DNA of 64,000 bases, taken from an uncultured Granulosicoccaceae bacterium. Lineage in GTDB: Bacteria; Pseudomonadota; Gammaproteobacteria; Granulosicoccales; Granulosicoccaceae. The notes under the pieces are model-generated. The model was not told the origin of the DNA and made no database searches. It worked only from the letters and a program-made list of their open reading frames with translations. Location: assembly GCA_937927895.1 (NCBI GenBank), contig CALGKA010000039.1, positions 1 to 64,000 on the forward strand, given 5' to 3'. Made by a program: the position numbers and the translations under genes. Below, piece after piece: positions 17,846 through 27,230 of this stretch (positions are counted from its first letter, which is position 1; each line of letters begins with the position of its first letter).

Positions 17846-17953
17846 TTTTTTGAAATCTTCCGGAGTGGGGTCAAAGCGCCAGGGATGGCGCTTTGAGCGC
17901 GGTGCACATCCAAGTGCATACCGCGCGACCCCACGGAGGATGATTTCAAAAAA
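17846..17953. repeat. Branched inverted-repeat element (outer stem enclosing two hairpins)
   Basis: The outer arms are TTTTTTGAAATC...GTGGGGTC (17846-17872) and GACCCCAC...GATTTCAAAAAA (17927-17953): 20 of 27 positions pair, with mismatches only in the central TTCCGGA/GGAGGAT part. Inside are hairpin A, TCAAAGCGCCA-GGGA-TGGCGCTTTGA (17871-17896, perfect 11-bp stem), and hairpin B, GCGCGGTGCAC-ATCCAA-GTGCATACCGCGC (17897-17926, 11 pairs with a 2-nt bulge). The whole 108 nt can fold into a three-way junction as DNA cruciform or RNA. It resembles REP/BIME-like mobile palindromes, but the family is not identified. Confidence 0.8.
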
Positions 17954-17990
17954 TGGCGCAGCCACCCAAGGGCACAACATCCGCGAAAAA

Positions 17991-18069
17991 CACTTTTGGT
18001 TACTTTTCGTGTTTTGAAAAGTGACTCGTAGCGCCAGGGACTGGCATCGAAACACCGCCATGGATGGCG
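17991..18069. repeat. Run of three small palindromes (REP-like)
   Basis: CACTTTT (17991) pairs with AAAAGTG (18017-18023). Then come GCCAG-GGA-CTGGC (18033-18045) and CGCCAT-GG-ATGGCG (18056-18069). The CCAGGGA and CCATGGATGG phrases echo hairpin A of the preceding element, so this is probably part of the same repeat mosaic. Confidence 0.65.
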
Positions 18070-18154
18070 CGCCGCTCTTGTTGAGCACAGCGAATGAACA
18101 GCAGCCTAAGCGCCGCGAATAAAACAACAGCCGTGCGCCAGCACAAAAAAAAAA

Positions 18155-18889
18155 TCAGCCGCGCTGCCGAACAACCTCAAACAGACAAACCCCAGCCGCC
18201 ACCGAAACATTCAAACTACTAACAGACCCCGCCATAGGAATAGAAATAAGCCCATCACAAGCCTGCTGCGTCAGCCGCCGCAAGCCACTACCCTCAGCAC
18301 CCAACAACAACGCCACCGGTCCACGATAATCAACTTCAGTGTATTGCGAATCAGCAGCATCACTAGCACCATAAAGCCAAACACCAAGGTCTTTAAGCTC
18401 ACCCAGGGTACGAGCCAAATTAGCCACCGGACAAAACGCCATTGTTTCAGCAGCTCCAGAGGCCACCTTGCGAACCACCGGGCTAAGCCCCGCACTTCCG
18501 GCGCGCGGAACAATAACCGCATCAACGCCGGCAGCATCTGCCGTGCGTAAAATAGCGCCAAGGTTGTGCGGATCAGTAACACCATCAAGCACTAATAACA
18601 GCGGATTCTCCAAACCCATTACATAGCTTAATAACTGTGGCTCTGACATCACTTCACGTGCACGACAAAGCGCAATTGCCCCTTGATGGCGTGCCTCTCC
18701 TGCGATCTTTTGTAGCTCTTTTGCAGAGCTACGTTCGATCGCGATATGGCATTGATTAGCCAGCGCTTCAATTTCAGCCAAGCGCTTATCACCGCGTGCA
18801 TCAGACAGCAGCAACTTGGTGACAGACTTGGGATTGTTTTGCAGCACCGAATGTACAGCATGCAATCCAAATACGTGAGTTAGGTTCAT
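18155..18889 (-). CDS. rlmB: 23S rRNA (guanosine(2251)-2'-O)-methyltransferase
   Basis: 244 residues from the ATG at 18889; an alternative ATG seven codons upstream cannot be excluded. The N-terminal rRNA-binding substrate domain (about 1-75) starts THVFGLHAVHSVLQNNPKSV. The SpoU methyltransferase domain has motif 1 DPHNLGAILRTADAAGVDAVI, motif 2 VALLLGAEGSGLRRLTQ and motif 3 IPMAGSVSSLNVSVAAGVCLFE, forming the knotted SAM site. It methylates G2251 in the peptidyl-transferase P loop of 23S rRNA. It follows rnr on the same strand, as usual, but a MITE-like element separates them. A run of eleven T follows the stop. Confidence 0.95.
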   Translation of the reverse strand: MNLTHVFGLHAVHSVLQNNPKSVTKLLLSDARGDKRLAEIEALANQCHIAIERSSAKELQKIAGEARHQGAIALCRAREVMSEPQLLSYVMGLENPLLLVLDGVTDPHNLGAILRTADAAGVDAVIVPRAGSAGLSPVVRKVASGAAETMAFCPVANLARTLGELKDLGVWLYGASDAADSQYTEVDYRGPVALLLGAEGSGLRRLTQQACDGLISIPMAGSVSSLNVSVAAGVCLFEVVRQRG

Positions 18890-18934
18890 AGCCAATTCTA
18901 ACAAATACATTTAACGCAAACGCATTTGATAATT

Positions 18935-19185
18935 TCCCTAGCCTGCATTATTCATGAGGACTCGGCGTTCAGAGGAAATCAGGCGTTACAGGTCGGCCAA
19001 TCGTCTGAGAAACGTGGCACACCACGTGCCGAGGAGATTGGTCGAGATGTGACACCAGATTTTCTTCTGCCGTCGAATATACCCAAACTGCTAAATTCGC
19101 TCATAGACTGGATGCGCATTTGAACCTCCACATATAGACTTTCGTCTATTCTGTTTGTCGCCTCGTTAATAATGCAGGCTAGGGA
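18935..19185. mobile_element. MITE-like element, 251 bp, with 18-bp perfect terminal inverted repeats
   Basis: TCCCTAGCCTGCATTATT at 18935-18952 is exactly repeated in inverse at 19168-19185, and the match continues imperfectly inward (CATGAGG versus the inverse of CCTCGTT). The interior has no transposase. It has an internal hairpin CGTGG-CACA-CCACG set inside CCAATC...GATTGG. A 65-codon frame at 18926-19123 has a weak look of a Fic-type N terminus but is probably fortuitous. No target-site duplication is visible at either boundary. The right repeat overlaps the end of rnr and supplies its stop codon. The termini recall IS1380-like ends, a recollection that needs checking. Confidence 0.65.
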
Positions 19186-21854
19186 CTCATTCTTTTTTTA
19201 CTTGCAGCCTTTTTCCTGGAGGCTGTTTTCTTAGAAGCTTTTTTCTTGGCGGTCTTTTTTCGACTGACCTTTTTCTGACTAGCCTTTTTTGCCACCTTCT
19301 TTTTGGCTACTTTTTTCCTCGCAGTGACTTGACGCTTTTTCTGCTTAACCGTCTTCTTTTTCTTTCGCCGGCTATTGGTATTTGCTTCTTCAAATGGTTC
19401 TGCTGCTGATTGATTGCGAGATTTATTACCAGGCTTATGCCGAGACTTGCCTTTGGGTTTTCTTGTCGGCTTTCCTGAGGATTTTCTTGACCCTTTACCA
19501 GACTGCTGCGCCCCCGCTTTATCAATCTGAAAATCGATCTTGCGCTCATCAAGGTTAACAGCTGCAACCAACACACTGATTACCTGCCCTAGCTTATAGG
19601 TGAGACCACCCTTCTTACCCACCAGGCGATGACTGGCTGAATCAAACTCATAATAGTCTTGCGGCAGTGACGTTATATGCACTAAGCCTTCAACATGGAT
19701 ATTAGCAAGCTCTACAAACACACCGAATGACGTCACTCCAGTAATAACACCTTCATACGTGCTACCAATGTGATCTTGCATGTATTCACACTTAAGCCAC
19801 GCTATAACATCACGACTCGCCTCTTCGGCTCGGCGCTCGGTACTAGAACAATGATCACCGATCTCAGTCATATGGTTCGGGCTATAGGGATAACCATTGG
19901 TACTACTATGTAGCAACATATGCTTAATAGCGCGGTGCACAATCAAGTCAGGGTAGCGCCGAATGGGTGATGTAAAGTGCGCATATTCTTCAAGCGCTAA
20001 ACCAAAGTGCCCAGCATTGCGTGTGCTGTAAACAGCCTGATTCATTGATCGCAGCATCAACGTTTGAATCACTAATTTGTCGGGTCGACCATCTGCACTT
20101 GCCAAGGTTCTAGCAAAATCAATTGCACTGGGATTATCACCACCGCCAAGTTCTAAACCGTGTTGCGATAATGCTTTACGTACGTCTATTAGTTTGTCTG
20201 CACCTGGGCCTTCATGACTACGATACAAGCCCGGTATTTTGCGTTTACCTATAAATCGTGCAGCACTAATATTTGCTGCAATCATGCATTCTTCAATTAG
20301 CATATGCGCTTCATTGCGTTCAACAGGCACAATCTGATCAATCTTCTTTTGATCATTAAACATAATGCGAGTCTCGTTACTTTCAAACTCAATCGCACCA
20401 CGCTCACTACGCTCAACACGCATTACCTGAAAGAGTTCATGCAATACATCTATATGCCTGCCAAGATCACCAATTTTTTCACAAGCCTCTGTTTGCGGCT
20501 TGGTTAAATCTTTACCGCCACTGATCTGCGCTTGCAGGTAGTGATGCACTTGAGTGTAGGTAAGCCTTGCATGCGAACGCATGGTCGCCGGATAAAATTT
20601 TGCACGCTTAATTTCACCCTGATCAGATATCGACATATCACACACCATACACAGTCGATTAACATCAGGGTTAAGTGAACATAAACCGTTCGACAAGCTC
20701 TCTGGCAACATGGGTACAACCCGTTGCGGAAAGTAGACTGACGTACCGCGGTTGTAAGCTTCCTTATCTAATGGTGAATCAGGCATCACATAGTGAGATA
20801 CATCGGCGATAGCCACCACTAAATGAAACCCATTGGCCTTCTTTTCAGCAAAGACTGCATCATCGAAATCACGAGCATCTTCACCATCTATAGTAACCAA
20901 TGGCAATGATCGAATATCACGCCGATCAGCTATCGCGGATTCACTAACGCTCGTGCCAATCTTACCGCTTTCTGTGAGTACTTCATCCGGCCATTCAACG
21001 GGAATATCACGCGAACGTATCGCTATATCGATTTCCATTCCGGGAGCCATTTGCTCACCGAGTATCTCTACCACTGATGCAATTGCTGGCCGGCTGTTGC
21101 TTGGTTGCTCTACAATTTCTGCTAAAACTATTTGTCCGTCGCTAGCAGTTAATGTGTCGTTGATAACTATTTCACGTGACAAGCGTTTGTTATCTGGCCG
21201 AAGTACAGCAACACCATTACTTATCTGCAGCTTACCGACCAAGGTTTTAACCGCGCGCTCCAGTACTTCAACAATAGCACCTTCAGAGCGGCCACGCCGA
21301 TCGGTGCCTGTTATGTGCACAACCACACGGTCGCCATCCATTACAGCACGCATTTGACGGGCAGCAAGAAAGATATCGTCGCCGCCTGATTCGTTAATCA
21401 AAAATCCAAAGCCATCTGGATGAGCCGATACCCTACCGCGGATTAGATGCTTTTCATCTAATGGTAAAAACCCACCGCGTCGGTTACGAACTATTTGACC
21501 GTCCCTGACCATTGCACCTAAGCGCCTGCCCAATGCGATGAATTTTTCATCGTCACCCGACATGCCGAGCACATCAGCCATCTGCTCTTGATTAAGAGGC
21601 TTACCTGCTTTTTTAAGCTCTTCGATTAATTGTTCACGACTGGCTATTTCAAACGCGTATTGTCGCTGCGGCTTATCTCCCACAATGCTTGAATCTGAGC
21701 TTTTGTTCTTTCTTCCAGATCTAGCCGCAGATCTTTTCTTCTGGACAGTTTTCTCTTTTGATTTTTTTCCAGGTGCTATCAATGCCGGTCTACCGGAATT
21801 GCGCTTACCCGCTTTTTTCTTTCTTATTGTGTTGGCTTTCTTTTTCTTAGCCAT
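19179..21854 (-). CDS. rnr: Ribonuclease R with lysine-rich tails
   Basis: 891 residues from the ATG at 21854 (AGAG upstream); an ATG ten codons earlier is possible. A Lys/Arg-rich N-terminal segment precedes a winged-helix region (REQLIEELKKAGKPLNQEQMADVL as a motif), the cold-shock domains (HPDGFGFLINESGG), and the RNB catalytic core with DGEDARDFDDAV (metal-binding aspartates) and YAHFTSPIRRYPDLIVHR. The S1 domain (EGVITGVTSFGVFVELANIHVEGL) follows. The last 110 residues are a histone-H1-like run of KKxAKKK units. It degrades structured RNA 3' to 5'. The stop codon and last proline lie in the right arm of the adjacent MITE-like element. Confidence 0.95.
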   Translation of the reverse strand: MAKKKKANTIRKKKAGKRNSGRPALIAPGKKSKEKTVQKKRSAARSGRKNKSSDSSIVGDKPQRQYAFEIASREQLIEELKKAGKPLNQEQMADVLGMSGDDEKFIALGRRLGAMVRDGQIVRNRRGGFLPLDEKHLIRGRVSAHPDGFGFLINESGGDDIFLAARQMRAVMDGDRVVVHITGTDRRGRSEGAIVEVLERAVKTLVGKLQISNGVAVLRPDNKRLSREIVINDTLTASDGQIVLAEIVEQPSNSRPAIASVVEILGEQMAPGMEIDIAIRSRDIPVEWPDEVLTESGKIGTSVSESAIADRRDIRSLPLVTIDGEDARDFDDAVFAEKKANGFHLVVAIADVSHYVMPDSPLDKEAYNRGTSVYFPQRVVPMLPESLSNGLCSLNPDVNRLCMVCDMSISDQGEIKRAKFYPATMRSHARLTYTQVHHYLQAQISGGKDLTKPQTEACEKIGDLGRHIDVLHELFQVMRVERSERGAIEFESNETRIMFNDQKKIDQIVPVERNEAHMLIEECMIAANISAARFIGKRKIPGLYRSHEGPGADKLIDVRKALSQHGLELGGGDNPSAIDFARTLASADGRPDKLVIQTLMLRSMNQAVYSTRNAGHFGLALEEYAHFTSPIRRYPDLIVHRAIKHMLLHSSTNGYPYSPNHMTEIGDHCSSTERRAEEASRDVIAWLKCEYMQDHIGSTYEGVITGVTSFGVFVELANIHVEGLVHITSLPQDYYEFDSASHRLVGKKGGLTYKLGQVISVLVAAVNLDERKIDFQIDKAGAQQSGKGSRKSSGKPTRKPKGKSRHKPGNKSRNQSAAEPFEEANTNSRRKKKKTVKQKKRQVTARKKVAKKKVAKKASQKKVSRKKTAKKKASKKTASRKKAASKKRMSP

Positions 21855-22314
21855 AATTTTCTCTATTATTTTTATTTCCGGCATTAAGCGCCGCTAAACC
21901 CATTGGGCTGGCACTTCCGGTCTAAGGTGTTGTAAACAGTAGGCTGTTGACTAGTATTGTCAATGCATACTTCATATTTCTTACTCAACGCCCTACTTTC
22001 TTGTATTGCTCATTTTATAGCCAACCTTCCTATAGGTGGCTCAATGAAACGTAGTATTTAGTGGCGGAATATTGCTCTAGCTTCGGTGCTAGTAAGCTTG
22101 TTACTTTTTAGTGGTTCTAGTCCGCTTGTTGCTGCTCAAAAATACTCATATTGAGTACTGTGCATTTATGCGTTGGGTAATCTAGTGGCTAAATATGCAG
22201 CCTTTTCAAGCATGCATACTTAGCAGCAATTGTAATTCTTAAAATCTATTATGCTCTAAGTCTACGCACAGTGCATAGACGGTATTACTTATTCTTTAGT
22301 TGCGAATAACGCCT
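21855..22314. other. 460-bp gene-free region between purA and rnr
   Basis: No gene is supported. In pseudomonads a tRNA-Leu lies here. I looked for one and saw only a chance GTGGCGGAA and GGTTCTAGTCC on the plus strand, without a pairing acceptor stem. On the minus strand the region holds a hairpin 35 nt after the purA stop (listed separately) and a second AT-rich hairpin, AGTACTCA-ATA-TGAGTATT followed by TTTT (about 22139-22159). The rnr promoter should lie in its left half. Confidence 0.6.
22260..22280 (-). terminator. Hairpin downstream of purA
   Basis: On the minus strand GTCTATGCA-CTG-TGCGTAGAC forms a 9-bp stem with one G-U pair, starting 35 nt after the purA stop. The following sequence is AT-rich but has no clean T run, so terminator function is possible only. 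Confidence 0.45.
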
Positions 22315-23613
<1,299 letters not shown>

Positions 23614-24843
23614 TCAAAAATTCTCCACAGACCACACGCCTTCGTTTTTTCGAATGGCACGATCACATAAAGACTGGTCTAAGCCAGTCAAATCAAAAAT
23701 AACAACCTCGCCCCGGGCCCGTAATGAATCAACAAGTTGATAGAGCTTGGTGCAGTTATCATCTGGACACAATATGGCGCGCTTCGACGGCATATTGAAG
23801 TTAGTAGCGATCTGGTCTAATCCAACCAGGCGCATTAATAATTTTAAGTCAGTACTGTAGCCGGTTGCAGGTCGAGCTTTACCAAATGCCTCTCCAATGC
23901 CATCGTAACGACCACCGCGAGCAATTTCACTGCCAGAACCCGGGGTGTAAGCTGCAAACACAACGCCTGTGTGGTACTGATAGCCCCGAACTTCTGCTAG
24001 GTCAAAGTGCAAAGTAGTATTACTTGGCAGCGGTTGTAGCAAGTCACTTATTTGCTGCAATTCATCTAATGCAACCCGCATGAGTTGATCACTCGCTGCA
24101 GATCCAGAACCTAGCCCTGTACTTAAAGAAAGTTCTGCTTGGGCGCGCTCAAGTACAGCTTGATCACCATTCATGCTGCACAATCTGCACAACATTTGTT
24201 GGGTCGCATTGTCTAAACCAAGACTACTTGCAAAATTCTTAATATCGGGCACGGCTTTTTTTTGCAGTAGTGAAAAAAGCGCTGATTGATCAAGCTCCGT
24301 TAAACCGATTTGCGCACAAAGGCTGCGGAATACACCCACATGACCAAGGTCAATATGAATATCTTCAATGCCCGCACAACGCAATGTTGCAATCATTAGG
24401 CGAATTACTTCTACATCACTCTGTGGCCCAACATGGCCAAAAATTTCCGCACCTATTTGCAACGGTGCGCGATTCTTTTCCAGGCCATCAGTGTGCGCTC
24501 GCACAACCGTACCTAAATAGAAAAGCCGTGATACGTGATCTGCCGCCATTTGGTGTGCATCAATGCGTGCCACTTGCGGGGTCATGTCTGCGCGAACACC
24601 CATCATTTGACCACTTAGGGGATCAGCAACTTTAAATGTTTGGCGCTCAAAGTCTCTGCCGGTGCCGGACAATAGCGAGTCGAGAAACTCTACAAAAGGA
24701 GGCTCAACAGGCTGATAACCCCAACTAAGATGCAGATCGTAAATTGAGCGCCGCAAGCTCTCTAGTGCACGTGCTTGCGCAGGTAGCATTTCATCCATGC
24801 CATCAGGGAGCCGCCAAAGCGCGCGCGCTTCACTGTGATTCAT
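23614..24843 (-). CDS. hisZ: ATP phosphoribosyltransferase regulatory subunit
   Basis: 409 residues, somewhat longer than the usual 390. It is a class II histidyl-tRNA synthetase-like fold without the anticodon domain: WRLPDGMDEMLPAQARALE at the start, GYQPVEPPFVEFLDSLL, the motif-2-like VRADMTPQVARIDA, RLFYLGTVVRA, and the C-terminal ARGGRYDGIGEAFGKARPATGYS. It forms a hetero-octamer with short HisG to start histidine biosynthesis. hisG is not in the window. It overlaps the DUF2065 gene by one base. The position before purA is the standard one in gammaproteobacteria that use the short HisG. Confidence 0.93.
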   Translation of the reverse strand: MNHSEARALWRLPDGMDEMLPAQARALESLRRSIYDLHLSWGYQPVEPPFVEFLDSLLSGTGRDFERQTFKVADPLSGQMMGVRADMTPQVARIDAHQMAADHVSRLFYLGTVVRAHTDGLEKNRAPLQIGAEIFGHVGPQSDVEVIRLMIATLRCAGIEDIHIDLGHVGVFRSLCAQIGLTELDQSALFSLLQKKAVPDIKNFASSLGLDNATQQMLCRLCSMNGDQAVLERAQAELSLSTGLGSGSAASDQLMRVALDELQQISDLLQPLPSNTTLHFDLAEVRGYQYHTGVVFAAYTPGSGSEIARGGRYDGIGEAFGKARPATGYSTDLKLLMRLVGLDQIATNFNMPSKRAILCPDDNCTKLYQLVDSLRARGEVVIFDLTGLDQSLCDRAIRKNEGVWSVENF

Positions 24844-25025
24844 CAGCGTACCAAGTGTAACAACAACGCACCAACCACCATAAAGCCCAAGCCGGTATAT
24901 CGAATGCTGCGATCAGACATCATTCCCAGTTGCATGGCAGCCCGCCTGTAAGTAGACGGACTAATAGCAGGCAACACGCCTTCAATCACAATAACCAATG
25001 CCACGGCCGTAAGAACTTCAGTCAT
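24843..25025 (-). CDS. DUF2065 family small membrane protein
   Basis: 60 residues. Two hydrophobic helices (about 3-22 and 42-58) flank a short loop with PAISPSTYRRAAMQLGMMSDRSIRY, the DUF2065 hallmark. It overlaps hflC by one base upstream and hisZ by one base downstream. This tiny gene is conserved between hflC and hisZ/purA across many proteobacteria, which argues for a role with the HflKC membrane complex, though none has been shown to my knowledge. Confidence 0.88.
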   Translation of the reverse strand: MTEVLTAVALVIVIEGVLPAISPSTYRRAAMQLGMMSDRSIRYTGLGFMVVGALLLHLVR

Positions 25026-25906
25026 TACTGAGACTCTGTACCGTTGAAGTATCTGAAGAATTGCGAATCAGGCTTTATCAACAGCACATCATTAGCCCCA
25101 CTGAACGTTGTTTTATAAGCATTCAAGCTTCGATAAAGACCATAGAATTCTGGATCTTTGCCGTACGCTTTAGCATAGACATCTGCGGCTTCTGCATCAG
25201 CCTCACCTCGAATCACTTGTGATTCATTATAAGCTTCAGCAAGCATGATTGAACGCTGTCGATTTGCATCAGCTTTAATACCTGCAGCGGTCTCACTACC
25301 TTTACTTCGCAAGTCTCGCGCTACTTTAGCTCGCTCTTGCTCCATTCGACTGTAGACCGATTCACGTACGTTATCTGGAAACTCGACTTTCTTGATTCGA
25401 ACATCAAGCACTTCAACACCCAGCTGCGACTGCTTTGCCTGTTTATCTGCACCGGCAGCTACCTCAACCATAATGGCCAGGCGTTCACCGTAGATCACAT
25501 CTGTGATTGTGCGCTTACCGATCGCATCTTTCATTCCCTTGCTTATAAACTGCGAAAGAAGGTTTTCAGCACGACGCAAATCACCACCTGTGGCTTTGAA
25601 GTAGTCTGTAGGCTGGACTATGCGCCACTTTACAAACGAATCTACTTCTAAGCTTTTCTTCTCACTGGTAAGCACCTGGCTTGCTTCTGCATCAATGTTC
25701 AAAATACGAGAATCAAACTTGTGAATAGTGTTAGCTAGTGGCCACTTGAAATGCAACCCCGGACCGTATTCTTTATCTTCTATCTCACCGAGAAACAGCT
25801 TAATAGCGCTTTCAGTTTGATGAACCACAAAAAAGGGTGCGATGGTGCTATTGACTGATATCGCTAACAACGCTACCGCTAAAGCGATAAAAATGCCTTT
25901 TAACAT
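25025..25906 (-). CDS. hflC: Protease modulator HflC
   Basis: 293 residues. A single N-terminal membrane anchor (about 4-24) is followed by the SPFH/band-7 domain: SAIKLFLGEI, YGPGLHFKWPLANTIHKFDSR, VKWRIVQPTDYF, VLDVRIKKVEFPDNVRESVYSRMEQER. A long coiled coil of AEAYNESQVIRGEADAEAADVYAKAYG follows. With HflK it forms a large cage in the inner membrane around FtsH and restrains or guides its proteolysis. Its ATG overlaps the hflK stop by one base. Length and domain order are normal. Confidence 0.96.
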   Translation of the reverse strand: MLKGIFIALAVALLAISVNSTIAPFFVVHQTESAIKLFLGEIEDKEYGPGLHFKWPLANTIHKFDSRILNIDAEASQVLTSEKKSLEVDSFVKWRIVQPTDYFKATGGDLRRAENLLSQFISKGMKDAIGKRTITDVIYGERLAIMVEVAAGADKQAKQSQLGVEVLDVRIKKVEFPDNVRESVYSRMEQERAKVARDLRSKGSETAAGIKADANRQRSIMLAEAYNESQVIRGEADAEAADVYAKAYGKDPEFYGLYRSLNAYKTTFSGANDVLLIKPDSQFFRYFNGTESQ

Positions 25907-27090
25907 TAGTTGTTACCTCTTGAGCGAGTGCGATTACTATCGTTTATACGTGGTGTAACCTGGGTAGAAGGACTAACGTACTCGTTTGGTGATTGGTTAA
26001 TAGGTTTTGGCAAATTATTATTATTTGAGCCCGCTCCTATTAACTTATCAATTGGCAAGTACATCATGTTGTTGCCGCTATCCCCGGTACCGATCATTAC
26101 CTTACTGCTGTTCGAAAGCACCGATTCCATTGATTCAATGTAGAGTCTTTCTTTGGTAATCTCTGGTGCCTTGGCATACTCAGTTAGCAAAGATTCAAAG
26201 CGCGCTGCTTCACCTTGTGCGGCATTGACTACCTCAGATTTATAAGCACGCGCTTGTTCAAGCGCAATAACGGCCTCACCACGAGCTTGTGGTAATACGC
26301 CGTTCTTATAAGTTTCAGCTTCATCAATAATACGCTGCTGATCTTCTCGAGCTTTTACTACATCGTCAAAAGCCATTTTAACTTCGGCTGGTGCTTCTGC
26401 GCGCTCAAGGTTGAAGGCTGTGACCGTAATGCCAGCATTGTAGGCATCAAGATTTTGTTGAATCTTTACCTGTGTCTCTTCAGCCAGTACCACACGACCT
26501 TCGGTTAACACGGTATCCATAAGTGTTTGACCAACAGTATCGCGCAACGCACTTTCAGCCGCTTGCTTGATAGTGAGGTCTGCGTTCTGAACGTTAAACA
26601 GATAATCCGCCGCCTCATCTAGCTTGTAGTTAACCGCTACATCTATGACGACGATATTTTCATCACGGGTCAGGATATTCTGTTGCCGCAATGGCACAGA
26701 ACGGTTTTGATCAACGTTCACACGTTGAAATTTTTGTACCGGCCACGGGATATGCCAATGTGGTCCGGGCAGTGTGGTTTTAACGTACTTACCGAATTGC
26801 GTAACAACGCCACGTTCAGCAGGTTGCACAATATAAATACCACTGAGCAACCACAGCACACCGAGAACGAGCCCGATCGCCATTAGCCCGATGGAACCGA
26901 GCCTGCCTGGGAATTTGAAGTCACCCCCACCGCCAGAATTACCAGAGCCGCCGGCACGCTTGCCACCGAAGATGCCTTCCAGCTTCTTCTGCAGATTACG
27001 AAAAACCTCGTCTAGATCAGGCGGTCCGCTATCGTTTTTTTTGTTACCCCAGGGATCGTTATTATTACCCCCCGGCTCATTCCAGGCCAT
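25906..27090 (-). CDS. hflK: FtsH protease activity modulator HflK
   Basis: 394 residues. A Gly/Asn/Asp-rich cytoplasmic N-terminal tail (MAWNEPGGNNNDPWG..., about 1-65) precedes one membrane helix (about 70-92). The SPFH domain (AERGVVTQFGKYVKTTLPGPHWHIPWPV as motif) and the helical ring domain follow (EDQQRIIDEAETYKNGVLPQARGEA). The C-terminal tail is Ser/Asn/Pro-rich. It pairs with HflC around FtsH. It is 140 bp downstream of hflX, the widest spacing in this operon, so an internal promoter is possible. Confidence 0.96.
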   Translation of the reverse strand: MAWNEPGGNNNDPWGNKKNDSGPPDLDEVFRNLQKKLEGIFGGKRAGGSGNSGGGGDFKFPGRLGSIGLMAIGLVLGVLWLLSGIYIVQPAERGVVTQFGKYVKTTLPGPHWHIPWPVQKFQRVNVDQNRSVPLRQQNILTRDENIVVIDVAVNYKLDEAADYLFNVQNADLTIKQAAESALRDTVGQTLMDTVLTEGRVVLAEETQVKIQQNLDAYNAGITVTAFNLERAEAPAEVKMAFDDVVKAREDQQRIIDEAETYKNGVLPQARGEAVIALEQARAYKSEVVNAAQGEAARFESLLTEYAKAPEITKERLYIESMESVLSNSSKVMIGTGDSGNNMMYLPIDKLIGAGSNNNNLPKPINQSPNEYVSPSTQVTPRINDSNRTRSRGNN

Positions 27091-27230
27091 GGCCCACTCC
27101 GAATTAGTTTTTAAAACAGCAACTTGCTGAATGTTTAGTGTGTGATTTGGTGATTTGTTACGACTATGTTTATGCAGGCCGAGCCGCTAAGTTTAGGCCG
27201 CAGACTGTTAGGTATCAAGGATGAATGTGG

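Larger units (their letters stand above)
17472..18154. other. 683-bp gene-free region with REP-like palindromes
   Basis: No protein-coding gene is supported between rpsF and rlmB. The first 100 bp or so should hold the rpsF promoter on the minus strand. The rest is a mosaic of inverted repeats and repeated phrases: TTTTTTGAAATCTTCCG occurs at about 17665-17681 and 17846-17862, and CGCCAGGG/CGCCATGG variants occur three times. Individual hairpins are listed separately. Open frames through this DNA have no family resemblance and are driven by the repeats. Confidence 0.75.

Noticed and set aside
17472-18154. Protein-coding frames through the repeat region
   Set aside because: They follow repeated palindromes, have no start signals or family resemblance, and lie on both strands at once.
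18926-19123. Fic-domain fragment inside the MITE-like element
   Set aside because: The likeness (LLPSNIPKLLNSLIDWMR) is short and the rest does not align; too weak to call a gene or remnant.
21898-22314. Possible tRNA-Leu between purA and rnr, as in pseudomonads
   Set aside because: GTGGCGGAA and GGTTCTAGTCC occur, but no acceptor or anticodon stems can be paired on either strand.
26891-27130. Antisense frame over hflK and similar long antisense frames in pccA, rnr and selB
   Set aside because: They mirror codon bias of the true genes on the other strand and show no independent features.
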